The position numbers were made by a program, and so were the translations under genes. Below, in pieces: positions 19,986 to 27,742 of a stretch of DNA of 64,000 nucleotides. Position 1 is the first letter of the stretch. The number at the start of each line of letters is the position of its first letter. Origin of the DNA: Micromonospora carbonacea (GTDB lineage: Bacteria > Actinomycetota > Actinomycetes > Mycobacteriales > Micromonosporaceae); NCBI RefSeq assembly GCF_014205165.1, contig NZ_JACHMZ010000001.1, positions 620,001 through 684,000 of the forward strand, written 5' to 3'. A model generated the notes under the pieces. It did not search any database. It worked only from the letters and a program-made list of their open reading frames with translations, and was not told the origin of the DNA.

Positions 19986-20582
19986 TCAGGTGGCGGCCCG
20001 CAGCGGGGCCGCGCCGAACGAGACCGAGAACCGCTTGCACCAGATCGAGACGCTGGTCAGGGCCGTCAGGTCGGTGCCCGCCGGGATGTCGTACGCCTGG
20101 TCGCCCCGGTTTCCCTTCAGCCGGCCCAACTCCACCCGGCGACCGTCGTCGAAGACCCGCCAGCCGGCGACCCCCTCGCGCACCGGCTGGTCGGTGAGCC
20201 AGACCCGGAGGTCCGGCCCGTTGCTGGTGTCCAGCCCGACGAGTTCCAGGCGGTGCCGCCCGTCGGCGGTCCGGACGATCCGGGCGCTGCCCGACGTGTC
20301 GTGCTCGTGGGTGACGAAGTCACCCCGGCTCACCAGCGTCGGCCCGGTCGGTCCGGTCGCGGCGGCCGGGCCGGTGGCGGAACCCGGGCCGGTCGCGGGC
20401 GGGCCGGCGGGACCCGCCGTCGCCGGGGCGGAGGTGGTCGCCACGGCCGACAGCGTCTCGTCGACCTCGGTGTCGGTGACCAGCTTCCAGGGCTGGAACC
20501 AGGCCAGGCCGACGGCGGCCCCGGCGGCGACCACGGCGGCCGCGACCCAGGCCAGCGGCTTGCGCAGCAGGCGGGTGATCAT
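19986..20582 (-). CDS. Membrane-anchored DM13 domain protein
   Basis: A 198-residue protein with an N-terminal anchor (LLRKPLAWVAAAVVAAGAAV), a Gly/Pro/Thr-rich linker, and a DM13-like domain from about residue 92: RGDFVTHEHDTSGSARIVR, HRLELVGLDTSNGPDLRVWL, AYDIPAGTDLTALTSVSIWC with the domain's conserved Cys and FSVSFG. DM13 is a predicted extracellular redox or electron-transfer domain. ATG 20582. It is divergent from the VTC-DUF4956-CotH operon (210 bp between starts), so shared regulation is possible but not shown. Confidence 0.85.
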   Translation of the reverse strand: MITRLLRKPLAWVAAAVVAAGAAVGLAWFQPWKLVTDTEVDETLSAVATTSAPATAGPAGPPATGPGSATGPAAATGPTGPTLVSRGDFVTHEHDTSGSARIVRTADGRHRLELVGLDTSNGPDLRVWLTDQPVREGVAGWRVFDDGRRVELGRLKGNRGDQAYDIPAGTDLTALTSVSIWCKRFSVSFGAAPLRAAT

Positions 20583-20791
20583 GCGTCCAGTCTCGTCCGG
20601 CCCGCGCCCGGCGGCACCGGTCGCGCCGGTTACGGAACCCTTACCGGCGCGTCGGACGCCCGTCACCTGCCGTCCATAGCCCATCCACAGGTCGTTCATA
20701 TGCCGTTCGCATACCCGACCGGTTGGCTGCCCTTCGACCGATCCGCGCCGCCACGGAGCGTCCGCGCCGCCAGACCGGAGGAAGTGCGTCC

Positions 20792-21736
20792 ATGCGTCTA
20801 CGGTTCCCCCGCCGAGCCCGAACCCCGGAGCCGGCCGCCGACGGCCGGGGTGGACCGGCCCCGGCCGTCCCGCCCGACGGCGATCCGGCCCCCGCCGCGG
20901 GCCCACCCCCCGCCGGCGCGGACCGGGCGGGGCACGCGCTGCGCGCGCCGAGCAAGCTGCACGCCTTCAACCGGTACGAGATCAAGTACCTCGTGGACGC
21001 CGCGAAGGTGCCGGGGCTGCGGCGGGAGCTGGCCGCCCGGCTGGCCCCGGACAGCTTCGCCGGCACCAGCGGGTACGGCGTGTGGAGCGTCTACTACGAC
21101 ACCGCCGACCTGCGGTTCTACTGGGAGAAGATCGAGGGGCTCAGGTTCCGCCGCAAGCTGCGCGTGCGCCACTACGGCGACCGGTCCACGATCGACGACG
21201 ACACCACCGTCTACGTCGAGATCAAGCAGCGGGTCAACCGGGTCACCCAGAAGCGGCGGATCGCCCTGCCGTACCGGGTGGCGAGGCGGCTGCTCGACGG
21301 GCGGGAACTGGTCGAGCACGACCCGTCCCAGCGGGGGTTCGTCGAGGAGGTCCTCGAACTCGTCTCCGGGCTCGACCTGCGGCCGGTGGCGATGACGGGC
21401 TACCACCGCGAGGCGTACGTCGGCCAGGACGCCGACCTCGGCCTGCGGGTCACCCTCGACCACCGGGTCCGGGGCCGGGACCGCGACTTCCACCTCGGCG
21501 CGGACGCCGAGAACCGGCTCATCGTGCCGGCCCGGCTCGCGGTCGTCGAGGTCAAGGCCAACGAGCGGGTGCCGTACTGGCTCACCGACCTCGCGGCCCG
21601 CGCCGAACTGTCGGTGGTGCGGGTCTCCAAGTACTGCCAGAGCGTCGAGGCGTTCGGCCGCGCCCCGCGCTCGGTCTTCCACGTCCAGGACACCGACCCC
21701 GCCGCCGATCTGGCGGCGGCCTACTTCGAGAAGTGA
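20792..21736 (+). CDS. VTC-domain (polyphosphate polymerase-like) protein
   Basis: A 314-residue protein starting at ATG 20792 with GGAGGAAG upstream. After a Pro-rich N terminus comes a VTC domain: FNRYEIKYLVDA, WSVYYDTADLRFYWEKIEG, RRKLRVRHYGD, VYVEIKQRVNRVTQKRR and VVEVKANERVPYWLTD. Alternating basic residues line the tunnel in eukaryotic VTC polyphosphate polymerase, and a CYTH-like triphosphate tunnel is expected here. First gene of an operon with DUF4956 and CotH genes. Polyphosphate synthesis is inference from the fold; bacterial activity is not assumed. Confidence 0.88.
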   Translation: MRLRFPRRARTPEPAADGRGGPAPAVPPDGDPAPAAGPPPAGADRAGHALRAPSKLHAFNRYEIKYLVDAAKVPGLRRELAARLAPDSFAGTSGYGVWSVYYDTADLRFYWEKIEGLRFRRKLRVRHYGDRSTIDDDTTVYVEIKQRVNRVTQKRRIALPYRVARRLLDGRELVEHDPSQRGFVEEVLELVSGLDLRPVAMTGYHREAYVGQDADLGLRVTLDHRVRGRDRDFHLGADAENRLIVPARLAVVEVKANERVPYWLTDLAARAELSVVRVSKYCQSVEAFGRAPRSVFHVQDTDPAADLAAAYFEK

Positions 21737-21749
21737 GGCCCGAACCCCG

Positions 21750-22427
21750 ATGGACATCACGTTCCAGGATCTGTCCGGCACGTTCAGTGTGGGCGACATC
21801 GCCATCGCGCTGTCGCTGTCGTTCCTGCTCAGCGCCATGATCGGCTGGGTCTACCGGGCCACCCACCGCAACGTGTCCTACAGCCAGTCGTACGTCCAGA
21901 CGCTGATCATCCTCGGTATGCTGATCTCGCTGATCATGCTGGTGGTGGGCTCCAACATCGCGCGGGCGTTCGCCCTGGTCGGCGCGCTGTCGGTGGTACG
22001 GTTCCGCAACGCGATCAAGGAGACCCGGGACGTCGGGTTCATCTTCCTGGTGATGGGCGTCGGGATGGCCTGCGGCACCCGCTTCTACACCCTGGCGGTC
22101 GTCGCGGCCGTCGCGATCAGCCTGATCATCGTGGTGATGTACCGGTTCAACTGGTTCGCGCTGAACGTGCAGCGGCAGGTGGTCAAGGTCCAGCTCCCGG
22201 CCGGCGGCAACCACACCGCCGACATCCAGGACGTGCTGGTCCGCTACACCACCGAGTTCGAGCTGGTCAGCCTGGAGTCGATCCGGGCCGGCGCGCTCAC
22301 CGAGCTGATGTACACCGTCCGGCTCAAGAAGGGCACCGAGCCGGGCGACCTGATCTCGGCGCTGAGCGAGCGGACCTCCGGCCAGCGGGTGACCGTGCTC
22401 ACCGGCTACGACCAGACGGACCTGTGA
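21750..22427 (+). CDS. DUF4956 integral membrane protein
   Basis: A 225-residue protein with four membrane segments in the first 140 residues (for example IAIALSLSFLLSAMIGWVY, TLIILGMLISLIMLVVG, VGFIFLVMGVGMACG, LAVVAAVAISLIIVVMY) and the family stretch ARAFALVGALSVVRFRNAIK. The C-terminal 85 residues are soluble, alpha-beta like. It lies 13 nt after the VTC gene, and its stop overlaps the CotH start. The family commonly neighbours VTC and CotH genes; its role is unknown. Confidence 0.88.
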   Translation: MDITFQDLSGTFSVGDIAIALSLSFLLSAMIGWVYRATHRNVSYSQSYVQTLIILGMLISLIMLVVGSNIARAFALVGALSVVRFRNAIKETRDVGFIFLVMGVGMACGTRFYTLAVVAAVAISLIIVVMYRFNWFALNVQRQVVKVQLPAGGNHTADIQDVLVRYTTEFELVSLESIRAGALTELMYTVRLKKGTEPGDLISALSERTSGQRVTVLTGYDQTDL

Positions 22428-24127
22428 TGGCCGAGCCACCTCGGGCCAGGTCCCCGCTGCCCCGGGCGCTGCGCCGCCGGCTGCCCGCCCGGGTGCGGCA
22501 GAACTGGAAGCTGCTCACCACCTGCGCGGCGTTCCTCGCCGTCCTCACCCTGGTGCTCGGCACCGAGCGGATCCGCCCGTACGTGACCAGCACCGGCGAC
22601 GTCGGATCGGACACGGTCACTGTGAACATCGCCGGCACGACGGACCTGTTCGACGCGACCGTCGCCCACTCGATCTCGCTGACCTTCAAGGACACGGACT
22701 ACCAGCAGATGCTGGAGACCTACTGGAAGGAGGGGGAGAAGGGGTACGTCGAGGCGGACCTGACCGTCGACGGCACCACGCTCCCCAGCGTGGGCATCCG
22801 GCTCAAGGGCAACTCGACCCTGCAGGGCCTGACCTGGAAGGGCGAGTCCCGGCCGCGCGGGAACGGCGGTGGCCCGCCCGGTGGCGGCCAGCGGCCCCCC
22901 GCCGGTGCCGGTCAACAGCAGGGCGGCCAGCAGCAGGGTGGTCAACAGCAGGGTGGTCAACAGCAGGGCGGTGGCGGGTTCCCTGGTGGCGGGTTTCCCG
23001 GTGGCGGGATGACCCGTACCAGCCTGAAGGCCGAGGAGCCCGAGGCGCTGCCCTGGCTGATCAGCTTCGACGAGTTCGTCGACGGTCGCCGCTACCAGGG
23101 GCACCGCGAGGTGGCCGTCCGGGTCGCCGGCATGGGCGGCGGCTCCACCGTGCTCAACGAGGCGCTGGCGCTGTCCCTGCTCGACAGCACCGGCGAGGCC
23201 GCCCAGCGGTACGCGTACTCGTCGTTCACGGTCAACGACCGGCCCACCACGGCCCGGCTGCTGGTCGAGCACCCGGACGAGCACTTCGCCGACCAGATGG
23301 GCGGCACCGGCGTGCTCTACAAGTCCCTGGCCAGCAGCAGCTTCACCGACCAGGGCGACGACCAGACCGACTACGCCGACGACTTCAAGCAGATCACGAT
23401 GAAGGGCAGCCAGGACCTCCAGCCCGTGATCAACCTGATCAAGTGGGTCAACTCGGCCAGCGACGAGGAGTTCGACGCACAGCTCGCCGACCGGGTCGAC
23501 GTGGAGTCGTTCGCCCGCTACGTGGCCCTACAGAATCTGCTGCTCAACTTCGACGACATGTCCGGGCCGGGGAAGAACTACTACCTCTGGTACGACCTGG
23601 AGACGAAGAAGTTCAGCGTGATCAGCTGGGACCACAACCTGACCTTCAGCGGCAACGCCGCGCAGGGGCCGCACGAGAGCGGCGGCTTCGGCATGCGGGG
23701 CGGTATGCAGCTCCCGGAGGGCATGCAGCTCCCCGAGGGCATGCAGCTCCCGGAGGGCATGGAACTGCCCGAGGGCATGCAGCTCCCGGAGGGCATGCAA
23801 CCGCCGGGCGGCGGAGCGAGGGAGCAGGAGGGCGGCAATGCCGAGCGGGGCCGCGTCGGCGGCATGATGATGGGCAACAAGCTCAAGGAGCGGTTCCTGG
23901 CCAGCGAGGCGTTCAAGGAGGTCTACGAGAACGCGTACCGCCAGCTCTACCAGGAGGTCTACGCCAGCGGCCGGGCGACCGGGGCGCTCGACGCGATCAC
24001 CGGTGTGCTGAAGACCGTGGACGGGGTCGACGCGGCGGCGGTGGACTCCGACGCCGAGCGGCTGCGCAGCCTCGTCAAACAGCGGACGGAGAGCCTCAAG
24101 GGCAACGAGGTGATCAACCGGAGCTGA
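22427..24127 (+). CDS. CotH kinase family protein with tandem-repeat inserts
   Basis: A 566-residue protein with one N-terminal membrane anchor (LLTTCAAFLAVLTLVLG), so the domain is probably outside the membrane. CotH kinase features are VGIRLKGNSTLQG, LVEHPDEHFADQ, LLLNFDDMSGPGKNYYLWYD and FSVISWDHNLTF (metal and catalytic Asp). Two low-complexity inserts interrupt it: QQQGG repeats at about 160-185 and GMQLPE repeats at about 425-460. CotH in Bacillus phosphorylates spore-coat proteins. The ATG overlaps the DUF4956 stop (TGATG); GTG 22424 is an alternative. Confidence 0.88.
   Translation: MAEPPRARSPLPRALRRRLPARVRQNWKLLTTCAAFLAVLTLVLGTERIRPYVTSTGDVGSDTVTVNIAGTTDLFDATVAHSISLTFKDTDYQQMLETYWKEGEKGYVEADLTVDGTTLPSVGIRLKGNSTLQGLTWKGESRPRGNGGGPPGGGQRPPAGAGQQQGGQQQGGQQQGGQQQGGGGFPGGGFPGGGMTRTSLKAEEPEALPWLISFDEFVDGRRYQGHREVAVRVAGMGGGSTVLNEALALSLLDSTGEAAQRYAYSSFTVNDRPTTARLLVEHPDEHFADQMGGTGVLYKSLASSSFTDQGDDQTDYADDFKQITMKGSQDLQPVINLIKWVNSASDEEFDAQLADRVDVESFARYVALQNLLLNFDDMSGPGKNYYLWYDLETKKFSVISWDHNLTFSGNAAQGPHESGGFGMRGGMQLPEGMQLPEGMQLPEGMELPEGMQLPEGMQPPGGGAREQEGGNAERGRVGGMMMGNKLKERFLASEAFKEVYENAYRQLYQEVYASGRATGALDAITGVLKTVDGVDAAAVDSDAERLRSLVKQRTESLKGNEVINRS
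22914..22977 (+). repeat. 15-bp tandem repeat inside the CotH gene
   Basis: Four units close to CAACAGCAGGGTGGT encode QQQGG repeats. It keeps frame, so copy number can vary without breaking the gene. Confidence 0.8.
23701..23808 (+). repeat. 18-bp tandem repeat inside the CotH gene
   Basis: About six units close to GGCATGCAGCTCCCGGAG encode GMQLPE hexapeptides, one unit changed to GMELPE. It directly follows the conserved WDHN catalytic segment. Confidence 0.82.
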
Positions 24128-24150
24128 GCCCGGGGGAGCCGGGGGAGCCA

Positions 24151-24186
24151 GGGAGCCGGCACGGCGGACGCGTCGCGCCGGCTCCC
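24151..24186 (+). terminator. Terminator of the VTC-DUF4956-CotH operon
   Basis: A perfect 10-bp stem (GGGAGCCGGC and its complement) with a 16-nt loop, 23 nt after the CotH stop. Confidence 0.55.
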
Positions 24187-24260
24187 CACCCGGCTGCCGG
24201 AACGGACAAGGTAGGGCCTGCCGGATGGTCCCCGCTCGCGCCGCCCGGCAGGCTGGGGGC

Positions 24261-24908
24261 ATGGTGGCCGACACGGGCCGGGCGGCGCCCCGGCGGACGT
24301 ACCCGAAGCACGCCCGGCACTGGGCGACCAGCCTGGCGGCCGCCGGCGTGGCCGTGGCGGCGACCACCTCGGTCGCCCAGACGATCGACCGGTTCCACTG
24401 GTGGGCGGGCTTCGTGCTGATCCCCGGCGCGCTGATCGGCGCGGCCGGCGGGGCGCTGCTGACGCGCGGCGGTGGCCGGGCCTTCGCCGGATACGTCGTC
24501 GGCTGCGTCGGGCTGCTGGTCTTCACGGTCGGCGCGCTGCTGATGACCGGCACGATGGGCGGGGGCTGGCCCGTCCTGGTCATGCTGCCCTGCCTCGCGG
24601 GCGTCGGCACCTACCTGTGGCGGCCCGCCGACCCGCTGGCGCGCGGGCTGCACCGCACGGTCGCCCTGCTCGCCCTGGCCGGCGCGGGGGTCGGCGTGGC
24701 CCTGATGCTGATCCGGCACCGCCTGGTCGACCCGGGGCAGACGCACTGGTGGGGCGGCTTCGTGCTGGCCGCCGGCCTGCTCGTCGGCGCGAACGCCGTC
24801 GAGGTGGCCCGGCACCGGATGCCGTACCGGCTCCAGGCGGTCACCCTGCTGCTCGGGCCGGCGGTGGTCGCCGCCCTGCTCGGCGTGCGCATGCTGCGCG
24901 GCTGGTGA
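24261..24908 (+). CDS. Membrane protein with an internal repeat
   Basis: A 215-residue protein with about seven hydrophobic segments. Two similar stretches, HWWAGFVLIPGALIGA and HWWGGFVLAAGLLVGA, lie about 120 residues apart and suggest an internal duplication. The start ATG 24261 has GGGGG upstream; an in-frame ATG at 24225 is possible. No known family is recognised. Repeat copy 3 lies just downstream. Confidence 0.7.
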   Translation: MVADTGRAAPRRTYPKHARHWATSLAAAGVAVAATTSVAQTIDRFHWWAGFVLIPGALIGAAGGALLTRGGGRAFAGYVVGCVGLLVFTVGALLMTGTMGGGWPVLVMLPCLAGVGTYLWRPADPLARGLHRTVALLALAGAGVGVALMLIRHRLVDPGQTHWWGGFVLAAGLLVGANAVEVARHRMPYRLQAVTLLLGPAVVAALLGVRMLRGW

Positions 24909-24930
24909 CCCGGCCGTCGCCCCGCCGCCG

Positions 24931-24987
24931 GTGTGAGGAGGGGGGCCCCTGCTATGCAGAATGCGTTAACAGGGGGCCCCTCCTTGC
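24931..24987 (-). repeat. GGGGCCCC/GTTAAC repeat family, copy 3
   Basis: On the minus strand the units GCAAGGAGGGGCCCCCTG (followed by TTAACGC) and AGCAGGGGCCCCCCTCCT flank ATTCTGCAT. It begins directly at the TAG stop of valS and ends near the converging membrane-protein gene. Confidence 0.8.
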
Positions 24988-27605
24988 TACACGGCGCAGG
25001 CGATCACCAGTTCCGGGGTGCGGCCCGGCAGCAGGTCGAGCCGGCCGATCCGCCCCGCCGCCCGCACGTCGTCGACCACCAGCGTCAGCCGGTCGAGCAG
25101 GTCGGCCGGGCCGAGCGCCTCGGCCAGCGGCACCTCCGCCTTCATCGACAGCTTCCGCTCCGACTTGGCGCGGCGCACCTGACCCAGCGCGTCGGACGCC
25201 AGCCGCAGCAGCCCCGCGTCGGCCGCGCCGCCGATCGCCCGGTCCACCTCGTAGGTGGTGGGCCACGGCGCGCGGTGCACCGAACCGTAGCGCCACCACG
25301 ACCACACCTCCTCGGTGACGAACGGCAGCACCGGGGCGAACAGCCGTAGCTGCACCGACAGGGCGGTGGTCAGCGCCGCCCGCGCCGAGTCGGCCCCCGG
25401 CCCGGTGCCGTAGGCGCGCTCCTTCACCAGCTCGATGTAGTCGTCGCAGAACCGCCAGAAGAACGACTCGGTCGCCTGCAACGCGGCCGTGTGGTCGTAG
25501 GCGTCGAAGGCCGCCGTGGCGGCGGCGACCACGCCGGACAGCTCGGCGAGCAGCGCGGTGTCCAGCGGCTGTGTCGCCGACAGCTCCAGGTCGCGGCGCG
25601 GAGTCGGACGCGCCGAGCTGGAGCTGTCGTACGGGGCGCGCAGGGCGTCCGCCGCGCCCAGCCCAAGGGCGAACCGCGACGCGTTGAGCAGCTTGGTGGC
25701 CAGCCGCCGGCCCACCCGGATCTGCGCCGGGTCGAACGCCAGGTCCATCCCCGGCCGTCCGCTGGCGGCCCAGTAGCGGACCGCGTCGGAGCCGTACTGC
25801 TCCAGCAGCGCCATCGGGGTCACCACGTTCCCCTTGGACTTGGCCATCTTCTTGCGGTCCGGGTCGAGGATCCAGCCGGACAGCACCGCGTCCCGCCAGG
25901 GCAGCACCCCGTGCTCGGCGTGGGCGCGGGCCACGGTGGCGAACAGCCAGGTGCGGATGATCTCCTGCCCCTGTGGGCGCAGGTCCATCGGGAAGACCCG
26001 CCCGAACAGGTCCGGGTCGGTCTCCCAGCCGCCCACGATCTGCGGGGTCAGCGACGACGTGGCCCAGGTGTCCAGCACGTCCGGGTCGCCGACGAAACCG
26101 CCCGGCCGCCCGCGCAGCGACTCGTCGTAGCCGGGCGGCGGCTCGCCGGACGGGTCGACCGGCAGCGCCGACTCGTCCGGTGTGAGAGGGTGGGTGAAGT
26201 CCGGCTCGCCAGTGTCGTCGAGCCGGTACCACACCGGCACCGGCACCCCGAAGAAGCGCTGCCGGCTGACCAGCCAGTCGCCGGTCAGCCCGCCCACCCA
26301 GTGCTCGTAACGGCTGCGCATGTGCCCCGGCACCCAGTGCAGCTCCCCGCCCCGGGCCAGCAGCTCCGCGCGCAGGCCGGCGTCGCGGCCCCCGTTGCGC
26401 AGATACCACTGCCGGGTCGAGACGATCTCCAGCGGCCGGTCGCCCTTCTCGTAGAACTTCACCGGGTGCACCACCGGGCGCGGCTCGCCCACCAGGTCGC
26501 CCGCGTCGGCGAGCAGCCCCACCACGGCCCGCCGGGCCCCGGCCACGGTCTGCCCGGCCAGCGCCGCGTACGGCCCCGCCGGCACCCCGGCCGGCGGCTC
26601 CGGCAGCAGCCGGCCGTCGCGGCCGACCACCACCCGCGTGTCGAGCTGAAGCTCCCGCCACCAGGTCACGTCGGTCAGGTCGCCGAACGTGCACACCATC
26701 GCGACGCCCGTGCCCTTGGCCGGGTCCGCCAGCGGGTGCGCGCGCACCGGCACCGCCACCCCGAACACGGGGGTACGCACGACCGCGCCCACCAGCCCGG
26801 CGTAGCGCTCGTCGTCGGGGTGGCAGACCAGCGCCACGCACGCCGGCAGCAGCTCCGGCCGGGTGGTGTCGATCAGCACCTCCCGCCCGTCCGGCCCGGC
26901 GAACCGCAGCCGGTGGTACGCCCCCGGCCGCTCCCGGTCCTCCAGCTCGGCCTGCGCCACTGCGGTGGCGAACCCGACGTCCCACAGCGTCGGGGCCTCC
27001 GCCTGGTACGCCTCGCCCCGGGCCAGGTTGCGCAGGAACGCCCGCTGCGAGGCGACCCGGGCCGCCCGGCCGATCGTCGTGTACGTCAGCGACCAGTCCA
27101 CGCTCAGCCCGAGCCGCCGCCACAACGCCTCGAACGCCTCCTCGTCGACGGCGGTCAGCGTCTCGCACAGCTCCACGAAGTTGCGCCGGGAGACCGGGGT
27201 CGGGTTCTTCCGGGCGGCGTCGTCCACGGGCGCGTCCGGCGGCCGCCAGTGCGGGTCGTAGGGCAACGTCGGCTCGCAGCGCACCCCGTAGACGTTCTGC
27301 ACCCGCCGCTCGGTGGGCAGGCCGTTGTCGTCCCAGCCCATCGGGTAGAAGACCGTCCGGCCGCGCATCCGCTGGAACCGGGCCACGGTGTCGGTGTGCG
27401 TGTAGGAGAAGACGTGGCCCATGTGCAGCTCGCCCGATACGGTCGGCGGCGGGGTGTCGATGGAGTACACGTCGGCCCGCGTCCTGGTGCGGTCGAACGC
27501 GTACGTGCCGTCGTCCTGCCAGCGGCGCGCCCAGGTGTCCTCGATCCCGTCGAGCGCGGGACGCTCGGGGACACCGGCGCGGGCCGACCTGCCCGGTTCA
27601 GTCAT
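24987..27605 (-). CDS. valS: Valyl-tRNA synthetase
   Basis: A class Ia aminoacyl-tRNA synthetase of 872 residues that charges tRNA-Val. The HIGH motif is SGELHMGHVFSYTHTD; the KMSKS loop is KKMAKSKGNVVTP with Ala at the third position. The editing (CP1) domain includes LIDTTRPELLPACVALV, and the anticodon domain follows WAASGRPGMDLAFD. The start ATG 27605 is chosen because it gives the typical TEPG-like short N terminus; no clear ribosome site is seen. No T-box leader was found upstream. The gene stands alone and ends at repeat copy 3. Confidence 0.95.
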   Translation of the reverse strand: MTEPGRSARAGVPERPALDGIEDTWARRWQDDGTYAFDRTRTRADVYSIDTPPPTVSGELHMGHVFSYTHTDTVARFQRMRGRTVFYPMGWDDNGLPTERRVQNVYGVRCEPTLPYDPHWRPPDAPVDDAARKNPTPVSRRNFVELCETLTAVDEEAFEALWRRLGLSVDWSLTYTTIGRAARVASQRAFLRNLARGEAYQAEAPTLWDVGFATAVAQAELEDRERPGAYHRLRFAGPDGREVLIDTTRPELLPACVALVCHPDDERYAGLVGAVVRTPVFGVAVPVRAHPLADPAKGTGVAMVCTFGDLTDVTWWRELQLDTRVVVGRDGRLLPEPPAGVPAGPYAALAGQTVAGARRAVVGLLADAGDLVGEPRPVVHPVKFYEKGDRPLEIVSTRQWYLRNGGRDAGLRAELLARGGELHWVPGHMRSRYEHWVGGLTGDWLVSRQRFFGVPVPVWYRLDDTGEPDFTHPLTPDESALPVDPSGEPPPGYDESLRGRPGGFVGDPDVLDTWATSSLTPQIVGGWETDPDLFGRVFPMDLRPQGQEIIRTWLFATVARAHAEHGVLPWRDAVLSGWILDPDRKKMAKSKGNVVTPMALLEQYGSDAVRYWAASGRPGMDLAFDPAQIRVGRRLATKLLNASRFALGLGAADALRAPYDSSSSARPTPRRDLELSATQPLDTALLAELSGVVAAATAAFDAYDHTAALQATESFFWRFCDDYIELVKERAYGTGPGADSARAALTTALSVQLRLFAPVLPFVTEEVWSWWRYGSVHRAPWPTTYEVDRAIGGAADAGLLRLASDALGQVRRAKSERKLSMKAEVPLAEALGPADLLDRLTLVVDDVRAAGRIGRLDLLPGRTPELVIACAV

Positions 27606-27667
27606 CCGCCGATGGTAGGCACCGCCGACCGCGCCGGCCACGGCATATCGGCTCGCCGGGCGCCCGT

Positions 27668-27742
27668 CAGCCCACATCGGCGGGCACCCGGTCAGCCCAG
27701 ATCGGCGGGCGTCCGGTCAGCCCAGATCGGCGGGCACCCGGT
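27668..27742. repeat. Three tandem 25-bp repeats
   Basis: Three units of CAGCCCACATCGGCGGGCAC plus CCGGT follow each other with at most three changes, then break off in the ABC exporter stop codon. They fill most of the gap between valS and the exporter gene. No hairpin long enough for a terminator was recognised. Confidence 0.85.

Noticed and set aside
24950..27168. A 738-codon frame inside the valS region in another frame
   Set aside because: Sequence without motifs and overlapping valS entirely.
27606..27667. A T-box leader upstream of valS
   Set aside because: The gap to the next gene is too short and shows no specifier loop or antiterminator pattern.
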